Made by a program: the position numbers and the translations under genes. The notes under the pieces were generated by a model that was given only the letters and a program-made list of their open reading frames with translations, made no database searches and was not told the DNA's origin. Positions 37,119-48,225 of a DNA stretch of 64,000 nt are shown here, in pieces. Position 1 is the stretch's first letter. Each line of letters opens with the position of its first letter. The DNA is from Gordionus sp. m RMFG-2023 (Eukaryota; Nematomorpha; Gordioida; Chordodea; Parachordodidae), in assembly GCF_954871325.1 (NCBI RefSeq), contig NC_088776.1:28878508-28942507 (forward strand), given 5' to 3'.

Positions 37119-37354
37119 TTGTTAACATCAAAACTCTATATAAGATATTTTAACTATATTACATAATTATTTAACAAATTTATTTTAACATTTAAAAATG
37201 CATATTATTTTTAATTAATTTATATTTAATATATTTATGTTATTAAGCATAATCATATTTAATTATATAAATTATTGAAATTTTATCTAGAATATGTGGT
37301 TGATTAGTATAAATTTCGCAATTATTTAAAGAGACCCATTCTAAAGACAACAAT

Positions 37355-38782
37355 ATGGCCAACTTTAATAAATTTATACTATATAGTTCGGGCACTACCT
37401 TAAATAGTTGGTCAGGAGTTGCCTTCCTAATTAGTAAGAGAGTGCATAAATTTGTAGACAAATTTGTCCCCATTTCCGAAAGGTGTTGCCTGTTGTATTT
37501 AAATACCTATTTTAAGCGAACGATCCTAATTAACGTTTATGCCCCCCCCCAACAGAGGTGAGAGGCTCTCCTTTTTAGACCATCTTGAAAACATTGTATG
37601 CTCTCTTCCTAAGAGCCGCAACTGGATAATTTTGGGAGACTTGAATATCAGGATTGGGAAGGAGGAGTTTTACATACATGATGGAGTAATTGGGAATGCG
37701 GCCATTCCCCAACCAAATCGCGAAGATAGTAGAAAGCTCTTGGAGTTGTGCAGGAGTTTTTCCCTCAAAATCGAGAATACTTTCTTCTTTCATAATGAAA
37801 GTAATACTTTAACTTATAGGAGGAACAATATTACTTCTCAAATCGACTTTTTCATTTCCAACATTCATGGTTGGTTTACTGATGTAAAAGCATTGCGGAA
37901 TATAAATATTTCAGATCACAAGTTAATCAAAGCGAACCTCCTCATAAAGAATTTATGGGGAAACTCCCAACGCCTCCCCACATCTAATCAGCCCAGATTT
38001 TCTCCCTGGACAAATAATGCTACATCTAATCTGCCCAGATTTTCTCCCTGGACAACTAATGCTAAAAATTTACTACGACCTGAAGTAAAGCTGCTATTAG
38101 GCCAAAACTTAAGAGACAGGATGACAGCACGTGAAATTACATCGGAGTCTGTTTCTACGGAGGCATGTTGGTCCTCCTTTAAGAGTATTCTTTTTGGAGC
38201 CTGTAATGACCTTCCTAACATCAATGGTTCTCCCTCGAGTCATGAATGGTTATCTGATGATACAGTTCTTTTGATAGCTGAACTTAGGTCGCTTGATAGA
38301 CGTGATGGTGCCCTTTGGACGACAATCCATAGACTCCTTAGGAGGGACAGAAGGATCTACATAGCAAAGAAAGCTTTCGAGATTGACAGAGACATTAGAG
38401 AAAACAGAACTTTTGATGCCTATAAAAAGCTCAAGCTTTTCTGTAGTGAAAGAGTATTCAAGCCTCTCCCATCAATCAGACTGGACAATAATAAATTGAT
38501 TACCGACCCGGACGAACAGATGGCTCTATGGTTGGACCATTACATGGAAACCTTTGATTCAAGGAGACGAGTCGTATTTCCATCCTCTAGCCGTAGCGCA
38601 GTATCATCTGATGCTAACTTTTCTGTGGTGGAAATAACTAAGGCCATTAAAAAACTTAGGAACAATAAATCCCCAGGTCCAGATAACATCTTAGGAGAAC
38701 ATCTGAAAGCTGCCCCCTTAGAAGTTTCTCAGCTCTTGCTGGGGTTGTTCAATATGATTTGGGTTACGGGGAAGATGCCAGC
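37355..38782 (+). pseudogene. LINE 2 endonuclease and start of reverse transcriptase
   Basis: The endonuclease begins mid-domain (SGVAFLISKRV, LINVYAPP), shifts frame at a C9 run (37542-37550), then continues with WIILGDLNIRIGKEE (catalytic Asp-Asn), TYRRNNITSQIDFFIS and NISDHKLIKANL. The reverse transcriptase starts with KKLRNNKSPGPDNILGEHLK. From 38783 on, the open frame runs into the hAT end and is no longer LINE. A local duplication of PRFSPWT (residues about 155-180 of the second frame) is visible. Confidence 0.85.
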
Positions 38783-38856
38783 CAGCGTCTACATGGCAGA
38801 AAATTTGATGGAGGCAACCCCCATCCCAAATCTACCCCTACCCCCCTAAAAAAATT

Positions 38857-38875
38857 TCGCGGCCTTCGGCCGCGA
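38857..38875. other. GC hairpin near hAT left end
   Basis: TCGCGGCC-TTC-GGCCGCGA is a perfect 8-bp stem with a 3-base loop, in a strongly AT-rich setting and 75 bp inside the left end of the hAT. It may be a transposase-binding or end-defining structure. A Helitron 3' hairpin was considered and rejected because the hAT ends explain the boundary. Confidence 0.6.
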
Positions 38876-39129
38876 TATTTGCCTTAATCAAGAAAATCTT
38901 ATATTAAGTCACTATTTATACCCTTACAAACATTCAGACCTGCTTTGGAAAAAAAAATTTACAAACTGATAACTATTGTTACTATCCGTTTTCAATTAAC
39001 TTATATTTAAGTAGGTAGTGCAATCTTTTCATAATTTGATTGATAATCAATTTATTTTCATAAAAATTAATATAATAGTATTAAATGAGATAACATATTT
39101 ACATTACTATAAAAAAATATCAAAAATTT

Positions 39130-39700
39130 AGTAAAAAAATATAAGATGAGTAATTTTAAAGAGGTATAGCTTGATTCTATAATTACTAATACCTTTATAT
39201 TAAGTAAAAAAAACAAAATGAGTAATTTTAAAGAGGTATAGCTTGATTCTATAAATACTAATGCCTTTATATTAATTAAAAACATTCATATAGATATAAC
39301 TATTATATAAAAAAAATTTTTATGTAAATATAACTTTTATATAAAATATTAGAATAAAGAATATAGTATATTTTGCACAAGAATTATAAAAACATTTATG
39401 TAAATATAACTATTATATAAAATATAAAATGAATAGAGTATATTTTGCACTGGAAATATAAATTTTTTTATGTAAATATAACTTTTATATAAAATATGAG
39501 AAAAAAATGAATATAGTTGCACTGGAATTATAAAAACATCTATGTAAATATAAGTTTTATATAAAATATTAAAATAAAATGAATATAATATATTTTGCAC
39601 TGGAATTATAAAAACATTTATGTAAATATAACTATTATAAAATATTTAAATAAAATGAATATAGTATTATATTATGCACCGGACTAGAATGATATAAAAA
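39130..39700. repeat. Tandem repeats in the hAT left flank region
   Basis: Two adjacent copies of a roughly 78-bp unit (GAGTAATTTTAAAGAGGTAT) lie at 39145-39275, followed by about five copies of a 70-80-bp unit (TTATGTAAATATAAC with TATTTTGCACTGGAATTAT) to 39690. Both arrays lie between the transposase stop and the left end of the hAT element. Long frames here on the minus strand come from the repeat period, not from genes. Confidence 0.75.
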
Positions 39701-39763
39701 ACTATTAAATTAAATTTACATTATTAAAAAGGCGTATATAATTAGCTGTGAAAAAGATATAAC

Positions 39764-42700
39764 TTATTTTATTAATAATTTAGTTAATCTTTTAGACGTA
39801 GATGCAAATCGCGTTATAATGTCGTCTATTTTAAATCTTTCAAAAACATCAATTTCGCTGGATATTAGAAGTAAATTTTCTAAAAAGGGGTCAGAAATTT
39901 TATTCCGCATTCTAGTTTTATTTATTTTGACTTTGCTCATCACTCTTTCGGCTGAACAAGAAGTAGTTGGTAGAGTCAATAAATATTTATATAATAAATA
40001 TAAATTAGAATAAGAATTTAATTTATTTAAAAGACGATATGGTAGTATAAATGAATATTTTATCCATTTTTTTGTATTAATTATGTTATCGTTATTGATA
40101 TCTTCCTCGGTTTCATCGTTTACAATACCTTTAATTATATATAATTTTAAATAAAATATCAATAAATTACTTTCATCAATATATAACCCATCATTCTTTT
40201 TTATTTTCAAAAGATCCTTGCAATAAATGATTGCTTGTGAATCCAAATATAAAGATCGAAAATCATTATATTCACGAGCAATATCTTGAGCATTTAATTG
40301 GTAAGTATGACAAATTTGAGATATTTGCCACCCTTCTATTCTATCATTGGCTATAATTCCAGCTGGTGTAAAAAGAGATATTTGAGATAAAAAATTTAAA
40401 CAATCATAATTAAATCTTTCATTTAAATCATTAATGATTGTATCAAGCACAGGGAAAAATATTTCCCTTTTATATCTATAATGCTAAATAATAATTTTAA
40501 ATCTTTTTTTATTCAACTTGTTTTTTTTTTGTTTAACATAATTATTGAATGCTGTTTGATCAAATTTGAATATTGATTTTATATTATGCAATTCCGTTGT
40601 AACATTATTCTTTTTCAAATAACTGTTAGATAAGGAATGCAATTTTAAAAAAATATTATCCCCATTAGCTACATTTTAAAATTATTTATAGAAATCGTAA
40701 CTAATTTTAACCTCTTAGTCTTTGTAATTTATTTTTTGTGTGTTGTATTAATTTAGTTACCATAGCCAAATCATTACCAACTGCCTGCATTTCAATACAA
40801 GCCTCATGTGTGCATTTCAATATTTCTTTCAAAATAAATAGACTTAATATGAAATCTTCATCCTTAATTCTTGTTAATAATCCATCGGCAATAGAAGAGG
40901 TGCTTGGGTCATTAGAATCTTTTAATTCATTTAATGATGCTATAATATGTTCATAAACATCTAAAAAAATTTCTACAGCTTTATAAGATGATGACCAATT
41001 TCTAAAAAAAGATAAGTTACATTAAAAATATTATATTTACCTTGTTGTATTTTTTATTCTTTTAAGAGATTTTTTAGACTTTGTCATTTGATATTTAACA
41101 AACACTCCTTGACGTCTTACCCCATTCATGAAATTATATAACTCATCCAATATTCCCATTACCTTTTTCATTTCTATTTTGCATCCACAAACATGAGCAA
41201 CTACTAAATTGAGCCTATGTGCATGGCACCAAATATATATGGCTTTTGGAGCCTCTTTCAATATTAAAGCCTGCATTCCTTTGTATACTCCTCTCATATT
41301 CCCTGCACCATCCATACTTTGCCCAACCATATAATCAAGAGGAAGACCAAGATCTTTGAACTTAGAAAAAACATGTTTCTTTATATTTTCCCCGGTGGTT
41401 TCTGATGTTGTAAAAACATGGATGATCCTTTCTACAGGATGTGGATGCGGATCATCTTCTATATATCTTACAAGTAAAGCAATGCATTCTTTTTTAGACA
41501 CATCATATGTTCCATCTAATATGATGCTATAGGCACAATTCTCTTTAATTTTTTGAATAATACATTTTATTATTTTTATCTTAATGACTTCAATAATTTT
41601 TTTCACATGGCCATATGACAATAAATTTATATAAGGTCTTGAAATTTTATCTGATTTTTTTCTCCTCAATTTTTCGTTGTTATCAATGTATGCCCGTAAA
41701 GTTGGAACCGTTTTTGCCATTAATTTTATGAGGCACATAAAATTACCTTCATTCGAATTAGTGCCCCAAAAGGCTATGTTACATTTTATAAGGTATATAA
41801 TGGCATCAATAATATTATGAACTATATTACGATTTTCCATTATTATATCAAGCCTATTTGATAGAAAATGATCTTGAATACGCTTATTTGCAAGCCAAGT
41901 CATGTTGGTGTATTCACAATCCTTATGAATAGAAGATGACTCATGTCTCTCTAAGTCACGCTTAAAATTTTTCCAATTATTTACTCCAAGTTGAGTCCAA
42001 AAAGTATTGGATTTAGGGCCACCAAACATAAGACAATAAAGACAAAAGACTTTGTCTAAAGTGGTGCTATAGGATAACCAATTTCTTGGTTTGAGGGAAC
42101 CATCAATATTAACCTTTTTATAATAGGATATATTCATGCTCCTATTTAAAAGTAGAAATAATGGATGCGTAAAAATTAATAAAAATTAAATTTTTTAAAA
42201 ACCTTTTGTGAGTAACAGGATATTGAAATATATTTGAACATGGCTGACATGGGCCTATGGAAATTATGAAATTAATCAAGATATTTGTCATTCTAAAGAA
42301 TATGAAATGAAAAGGGTCATTAGGCTCCTTTTTTTTATATAATTGAATAATATTTGGGCCTTTAATGTTTGAAATATTTTGGCTTGCATTGGGATTGATA
42401 ATTGGATGAAAAAAAGATATAATTGGGGAATTTTCAATAACTTTGTGTGTTTGCTAATTATTATTAAAGAGTGTATAGTTTTATTTAAATTAAATACCTC
42501 ATCATTCAAAATCAGCAGATCACTGGAACTGGGCATTGTATGAGAAGATAATATAATTTGGGAATCTTCAGTAAAAGATTTGTGCTAATTATTAAATAAA
42601 GAATAATTAAAATTTGTTTATTCATGAAAATATCTGAATATCCTCATTTATTCCCTTCAAAATTATAAAAGAAATCTTATTTAAATTAAGTACCTCATTA

Positions 42701-44211
42701 TTCAAAATCAGCAGATCACTGGAACTGGGCATTGTATGAGAAGATAATATAATTTGGGAATCTTCAATAAAAGATTCATGCTAATTATTAAATAAAGAGT
42801 GGTTAAAATTTGTTTACTTATGAAAATCTTAATTTTAATAAAAATTTTATTCTTAATTAAGATATAGAAAAGTGGAAAATATTTCATAATTTATTCACTT
42901 CAGAATTATCAAACAAATCTTATTTAAATTAAGTACCTCATCATTCAAAATCACCAGATCACTGGAACTGGGCATTGTATGAGATAATATAATTTGGGAA
43001 TCTTCAGTAAAAGATTTGTGCTACTTATTAAATAAAGAATAATTAAAATTTGTTTATTCATGAAAATATCTGAATATCCTCATTTATTCCCTTCAAAATT
43101 ATAAAAGAAATCTTATTTAAATTAAGTACCTCATTATTCAAAATCAGCAGATCACTGGAACTGGGCATTGTATGAGAAGATAATATAATTTGGGAATCTT
43201 CAATAAAAGATTCATGCTAATTATTAAATAAAGAGTGGTTAAAATTTGTTTACTTATGAAAATCTTAATTTTAATAAAAATTTTATTCTTAATTAAGATA
43301 TAGAAAAGTGGAAAATATTTCATAATTTATTCACTTCAGAATTATCAAACAAATCTTATTTAAATTAAGTACCTCATCATTCAAAATCACCAGATCACTG
43401 GAACTGGGCATTGTATGAGATAATATAATTTGGGAATCTTCAGTAAAAGATTTGAGCTAATTATTAAATAAAGATTAATTAAAATTTGTTCATGAAAATA
43501 TCTGAATATCCTCATTTATTCCCTTCAAAATTATAAAACAAATCTTATTTAAATTAAGTACCTCATTATTCAAAATCAGCAGATCACTGGAACTGGGCAT
43601 TGTATGAGATAATATAATTTGGGAATCTTCAATAAAAGATTTGTGCTAATTATTAAATAAAGAGTAGTGAAAATTTTAGGCAAATGACTTATTTTATTCT
43701 TAATTATAATATATAAATTTTTTTTTAACAAAAGTTGAAATATTTAAATATTCTTATAATTTATTTCCTTCAAAATTGATAAAGGGCATAATAAAAATGT
43801 ACCTATATATTAAAAATCTTATCTTTAATAAAAATTAAAAGTATTATGCTCAAATTATAGATGAAGAATTGGTTTCTACTAATTCACAAAATTTAAGGTT
43901 ATTTTTACTTATATTTATTGTCATGAATTAAAATAATATATATAAAAAATTACTTTTTGGAAGTAAGATGTTATTGATTTTTTTTGTAACTTGGTTTCAA
44001 CCCCATTTGTGATATTGAATGGAATATCTTTATTTAAGGATACCCAATTATTATCCTTTTTGATAGCTATCTTTGTAAATTTGATATCAGATAACTTGAC
44101 ATGAGGATGTTTATGTTTATAATGGTTATTTATTTTGTCACTTCTTATTTTAGAAGTTTTACAATTAATATAGTCACATTTGACTTTATATATTGTTTTG
44201 TTACTTGGCAT
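39764..44211 (-). CDS. hAT transposase, ZMYM1-like, 12 exons
   Basis: Exons: 43954-44211, 43562-43645, 43373-43456, 43130-43216, 42937-43020, 42694-42780, 42498-42584, 42203-42453, 41041-42141, 40712-41001, 40538-40668, 39764-40483; 3264 nt, 1087 residues. Exon 1 has a C2H2-like finger (CDYINC...HYKHKH). Exon 8 ends with the IGPCQPCSN and PVTHKR block; exon 9 adds a TTF-type finger (FCLYCLMFGG, HESSSIH), FWGTNSNEGNF, the RNase H-like core (SIILDGTYDVS, GQSMDGAGNM) and IWCHAHRLNLVV. Exon 12 has LPTTSCSAERVMSKVKINK with the catalytic Glu. All catalytic acids are present. All introns are GT/AG and phases agree. The only doubtful junction is 40484-40537, which if unspliced leaves one TAG. It may be an active transposase; a domesticated gene is less likely given its intact ends. 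Confidence 0.85.
42498..43645 (-). repeat. Six tandem copies of one symmetric exon
   Basis: Six exons of 87, 87, 84, 87, 84 and 84 nt (listed by rising coordinate) start at 42498, 42694, 42937, 43130, 43373 and 43562. Each has an AG acceptor and a GAG/GT or GAA-like Glu end at a GTACTT or GTATTT donor, all phase 0-0. Each encodes a variant of HKSFTEDSQIILSSH followed by TMPSSSDLLILNDE. Spacing alternates about 193 and 243 bp, so the array grew as a dimer of roughly 436 bp. The only length change inside exons is one whole Ser codon. The start of exon 8 (QTHKVIENSPIISFFHP) is a diverged relative. Confidence 0.88.
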
Positions 44212-46093
44212 CTAGAATAAAAATGAAATAAATATTTAGATAATATTTTTTTACTCACTGATGGCCATCAAGAATGATGGAGAATCATAATTTTATCCTT
44301 TATTTGACGGTGGATGGCTGAATCTTAAAATTCTCCTATCTTATGAGGTGTGATTCAGAAATTAAATTTATATTTGTTTAAATGAGGGTGTAATTTTAAA
44401 ATTTTCCAGTGGTTTTACAAAATATATTAAAGAAATATATATTTAGATATTTTAATATATGTGCACAATAAATTTTTATTCATTTGTATTATATTTTTAA
44501 TCTAAAAAATATATTAAAATCTTTTAAAATAAATTCTTATTCATTTGTATTTGTAATTTATAATCAAAAAAATATATTCTAGACCCTTATTGTTTTTAAA
44601 TTAAAATTCATAAATATACACTCTATTAACATATTTTATAAAAATAATGAAAAATTTACTGATTCAATCATCATCATATAAAGGAAATTTATTATGCACC
44701 CATCATTGAATAAAGAAGAAAATTCTGATTACCAGTCATTCATAATGGACTATCAGCTATTAACTTATATTTTTGATAATGTTTTCTTAAAAGATTCCTA
44801 TTATATTATATGTAAGCTTAATGCATGGTCACAAAAAATATAATATTTTTTGTTATTTATGCCAAAACAATCATGGATCAATATTTCCTCCATTATACAC
44901 TTCACAATTGATTTCTTTATTTCTTAGTGTCCAACAATTTTTAGAAATGTATGATGCTTTGAAATCATAGTTTCTTTAAATTAACAATCCTAATAAATTT
45001 TGCAAATAATTGAAAACAGGCATATTTGTGATTTGCCCATTCATTTATCTTCAAATAAAGTCTGAGAAATGATATATTTTAATCATTGAAATTAGAGACC
45101 TTCACTGGCATTGATTTCTTCATCCAGCCTAGGTCATAAGTAAAAATAATTTTCAGGCCCAGTTCATGTTTAATGGAAATCCAAACCCAAACCACATCAT
45201 AGGTTTCAAAGATTATTCCCAAGCCATATCCAAAAATTTAATTTATTGTTAACAAAAATAAACAATATTTCAGTATATGGAATCACTTTGTCAATTCATT
45301 TAATTGAAATCTTTTCTTAAATCAATAATCAAATGAGAGGAATAGATTATCTGTTCATTCTCCCAAGATTTCTATAAATATTTAGAAAAAAGGCCAAATA
45401 TATTATGGAAAATTTGATGTTATATAAAATTTATCTAATAATGAAATAAAAAATTTATCAATTCTTTTAACAAATTTTTTATCACACAATGGTTTTCACC
45501 TCTCACTTATAATTTTGTATATAATTTACACTTACCTCAAAGAATCATTTATCATAAATAGAAATCAATTATGGGTCCAACCTGATTGCCTCACAAAAAT
45601 GTGGTAATATTTACCCCATTGAAAATGATTATTTAAAAAATTATTAGCAAAAATAATTGCCATGGTTCAAAACCCAGATAACTTATTAAGTATACATATT
45701 AAGATTAAATAAAAATAGCTTCATTCTTTATTATATTTATTTATCTATCATCAAATTAAGGAAAATGCAATTATATGCTTAAAAAATTACCTTTTTAAAA
45801 TCCAAAAATGTTTCTTTATATTGTTAATTGAGTAGGATTATCTTATCATAAAAGGGATTCTTTATTCAAAAGGTCCTTATTATAAAAAAATATATATTGA
45901 TAATTTAAAATTGATACTGTGAAAATCTAAATCCCATTATGTAAATGAATTTTCTAAAAATTTAAAAAAATAAATATAGTGTATAATATTTATAAATTGA
46001 CAGATATCTTTTCTTTAATTGACATTTTTCAGAAAATCAACGATAATCATATCGATTATTGGATTTAAAAATATCATAATACAAGTCAAAAAT
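44212..46093. other. hAT 5' non-coding region
   Basis: Nearly 1.9 kb lies upstream of the transposase start codon within the hAT. No open frame of interest is seen. It should contain the transposase promoter, but no clear motif stands out. The words TCCTATCTTATGAGGTGTGA (44335-44354) reappear in reverse orientation near 54725. Confidence 0.45.
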
Positions 46094-46196
46094 TACCCTC
46101 CAAAAATCAATACCTACCCCCCAAAAACAAATGCCTACCCCCCAAAAATCAATATCTACCCCCCAAAATTAATACCTACCCCCCAAAATGCCAATA
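46094..46196. repeat. Subterminal 21-bp repeats at hAT right end
   Basis: Five direct copies of TACCCCCCAAAAATCAATACC-like units, 20-21 bp each, end about 33 bp before the right inverted repeat. The left end has only two loose matches (TACCCCTACCCCCCT, 38833-38847) in the same, not inverted, orientation. Such arrays usually bind transposase. Confidence 0.75.
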
Positions 46197-46251
46197 TTTT
46201 TTGGAGGCATTTGTCTCCTACCCCCCCGGCCATGTAGACACTGATGCCAGC

Positions 46252-47609
46252 TGACTGGAATATGACAATTTTTTATAACTACCCCAAAACCCCAAATTCT
46301 GTTAAATTTAAGGATTACAGAGCTATTGCTCTCACATCCATCGTGTCTAAGGTTTTCGTGATTCTTCTAAAAACCGCATTCTTTCGACCACGCCTAATCT
46401 TCTGTCCAAGTACATCTGTGCCTATCGCCCAAACAAGAATATCAATGAACCTATATTGGCATTAAAGATATTAATACAGAAGTGTGACAAATATAAATTA
46501 CCATTCTACTTTATCTTCGTCGACTTTAAGCGCGCTTTTGACAGTGTTATTCATGATTCGTGGGCAATCCTAGAAGGATGTGGCATTGACGGAAACATCA
46601 TTAGGATTCTAAAGACACATTACAGTAATCTCTTCGCCTCGTTTAAAATTAATAAAGTTTCTCCCCCCTTTAGAACTAAAAAAGGAGTAAAACAAGGGTG
46701 TGTCGTCTCCCCGCTGTTGTTCAATATAGTTATGAATAAAATAATTATTGATTCGCTGGGAGCTGCAAATCTTCTGGAACTTGGACTTAATGAGCCATGG
46801 TTTTTGGAAAATAGGGTGATTTGTTATGCAGATGACTTAGTTATAATCACCAAGAGCTTGGAGGAGGCCCACAATTTAGTCTTGATACTTAATTCCTTCA
46901 GTTTAAAGGTTGGATTGGATATAAACTTCGATAAGACGGTAATTATGCCATCATCTCATGCGCCGCCCCCATTGGTTGATTGGATGGTTGGGGAAAGTTG
47001 GTCAAGGTGGTGTCCTATAAATATCTTGGGGTAAACATGGATAATAGGGGTAGCTGTCACGAAGAACTAAAAATTAGAATTCATAACGCAAGGGCTGCTT
47101 TTTACAAATATTTCAAACTGTGGAAATCCAGGGAGATATCGGTTTACACTAGGCTACGTATTTTCAATTCCACCATCATCCCAATTCTCCTTTACGGCGG
47201 TGATATATCGGAGACTACGAAAACAGAGATCAGGAGATTACAGGTGTTCGTCAACAAATATCTTAGGATAATAAATTATTTTTTACCCCAACATTATCTC
47301 TAATGTTAACCTTTGGCGGAGGTCACGTCACACTCTAGTGCAAGTGACTTTGAAAAAGAAACGTCTTACCTTTTTGCACACATTCTGCGGAATCACACAA
47401 ATAATAGCCTGGTCCTGGAAGCGATAAATTGGTTATACTCATTCAACGGCAAAGTCTATGGGAAATATAAAATTTTATGGTTTTATAGGGCAGTGAAGGA
47501 TATCATGGATTTAAACCTCAACACGAATCAGTTTTTAAGGTTGAATAAAGATAAGAAATCAATAAATAAACTGTTGAAGATCAAATCAAATTATTTGAAT
47601 CTCTCATAA
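46252..47609 (+). pseudogene. LINE 2 reverse transcriptase, right part
   Basis: The region continues directly from GKMPA with DWNMTIFYNYPKTPN and KDYRAIALTSIVSKVF. The frame shifts near 46370, then IFVDFKRAFDSV, GVKQGCVVSPLLFN and the catalytic CYADDLVII follow at 46456-47034. Another shift near 47010 leads to KYLGVNMDNRGSCHEELK and IPILLYGGDISE. A further break near 47300 precedes the last part, which ends at 47609. Confidence 0.85.
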
Positions 47610-47662
47610 ACTCCTCTCTGATACAGGTTATTTTTACTTTTGTTTTATCTTCTTTATTTTAA

Positions 47663-47908
47663 TTTTGCTCCCTTTTCTCTCTCCTTATTCTGTATCGAAC
47701 TTTTCCTTTCATCTATTATTTGCTAACAATTATCTCATCTTAAAGTTAGGTCCCCCTTTGCCTTTAAAATCTATTATGTATATACTTTTGCTCCCTTTTC
47801 TCTCTCCTTATTCTGTATCGAACTTTTCCTTTCATCTATTATTATCTATCAATTTTCTCATCTTAAAGTTAGGTCCCCCTTTGCCTTTAAAATCTATTAT
47901 GTATATAA
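47663..47908 (+). repeat. 123-bp tandem duplication in LINE 2 3' region
   Basis: Two adjacent, nearly identical copies (47663-47785, 47786-47908) start TTTTGCTCCCTTTTCTCTCT and end TCTATTATGTATATA. A perfect 10-bp stem hairpin GTAATAGTCC-TT-GGACTATTAC follows at about 47971-47992. Both belong to the 3' untranslated part of the LINE. Confidence 0.85.
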
Positions 47909-48225
47909 GCATCTTATGGGTGTGGGCTGTGCTTATTTTGTCCTTTCCTCATCAGCCCATAGACGTTTAAGTAATAGTCCTTGGACTATTACGCGTACAA
48001 GTACGTGCGGCTTGCCCACAAACGTGTGAAGGGCTCCTCATTTTTATCCCCTTTTTAATTTGTCCAGTCAGATGGATTATGAGGAAAACCTAACGTAGCT
48101 CTGTTGTGTCCACAACTAGAGGGCGAAAACGTTCTATATCACGTATATGTAAAGTTTTTATATAAATTCCAAACAATTTGATCTTGGCGATTTCGTGTGG
48201 GAACCCCGAAACTCAATATCATATA

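Larger units (their letters stand above)
38783..46243 (-). mobile_element. Complete-looking 7.46-kb hAT transposon
   Basis: The inverted repeats are CAGCGTCTACATGGC at the left (38783-38797) and CAGTGTCTACATGGC inward from the right (46229-46243): 14 of 15 bases match and both start with CAG, as hAT ends do. The 8-bp target duplication ATGCCAGC is perfect (38775-38782, 46244-46251). It holds one minus-strand gene of twelve exons with no disruption. The two outer regions (38798-39763 and 44212-46228) are non-coding with tandem repeats. The perfect duplication and open gene indicate a young insertion into an older, already broken LINE. Confidence 0.93.
37338..48030 (+). mobile_element. Second LINE family, split by a hAT transposon
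   Basis: A non-LTR retrotransposon lying in two parts, 37338-38782 and 46252 to about 48030, separated by the hAT at 38783-46243 and its duplicated 8-bp target. The frame on the left (GKMPA) continues on the right (DWNMTIF) once the insertion and one target copy are ignored. It starts inside the endonuclease, so it was 5' truncated. The 3' region has a 123-bp tandem duplication and a hairpin. Its clade is RTE-like by its C-terminal blocks but not certain. Confidence 0.85.

Noticed and set aside
38857-38875. Helitron 3' hairpin
   Set aside because: There is no CTRR terminus and no 5' TC end; the hAT ends and the 8-bp duplication fully explain the borders.
39349-39600. Minus-strand frames with repeated Tyr/Ile text
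   Set aside because: They arise from AT-rich tandem repeats with a period near a multiple of three, inside the hAT flank.
42288-42536. Separate small protein starting MPSSSDLLILN
   Set aside because: It is cassette exon 7 of the hAT transposase read through its donor site into the intron.
42498-43645. CRISPR-like array (regular repeats with spacers)
   Set aside because: The repeats are exons with splice sites in a eukaryotic transposase gene; the spacers are themselves repeated introns.
47665-47970. 101-codon frame with internal repeat
   Set aside because: It is created by the 123-bp tandem duplication (41 codons) in the LINE 3' region.
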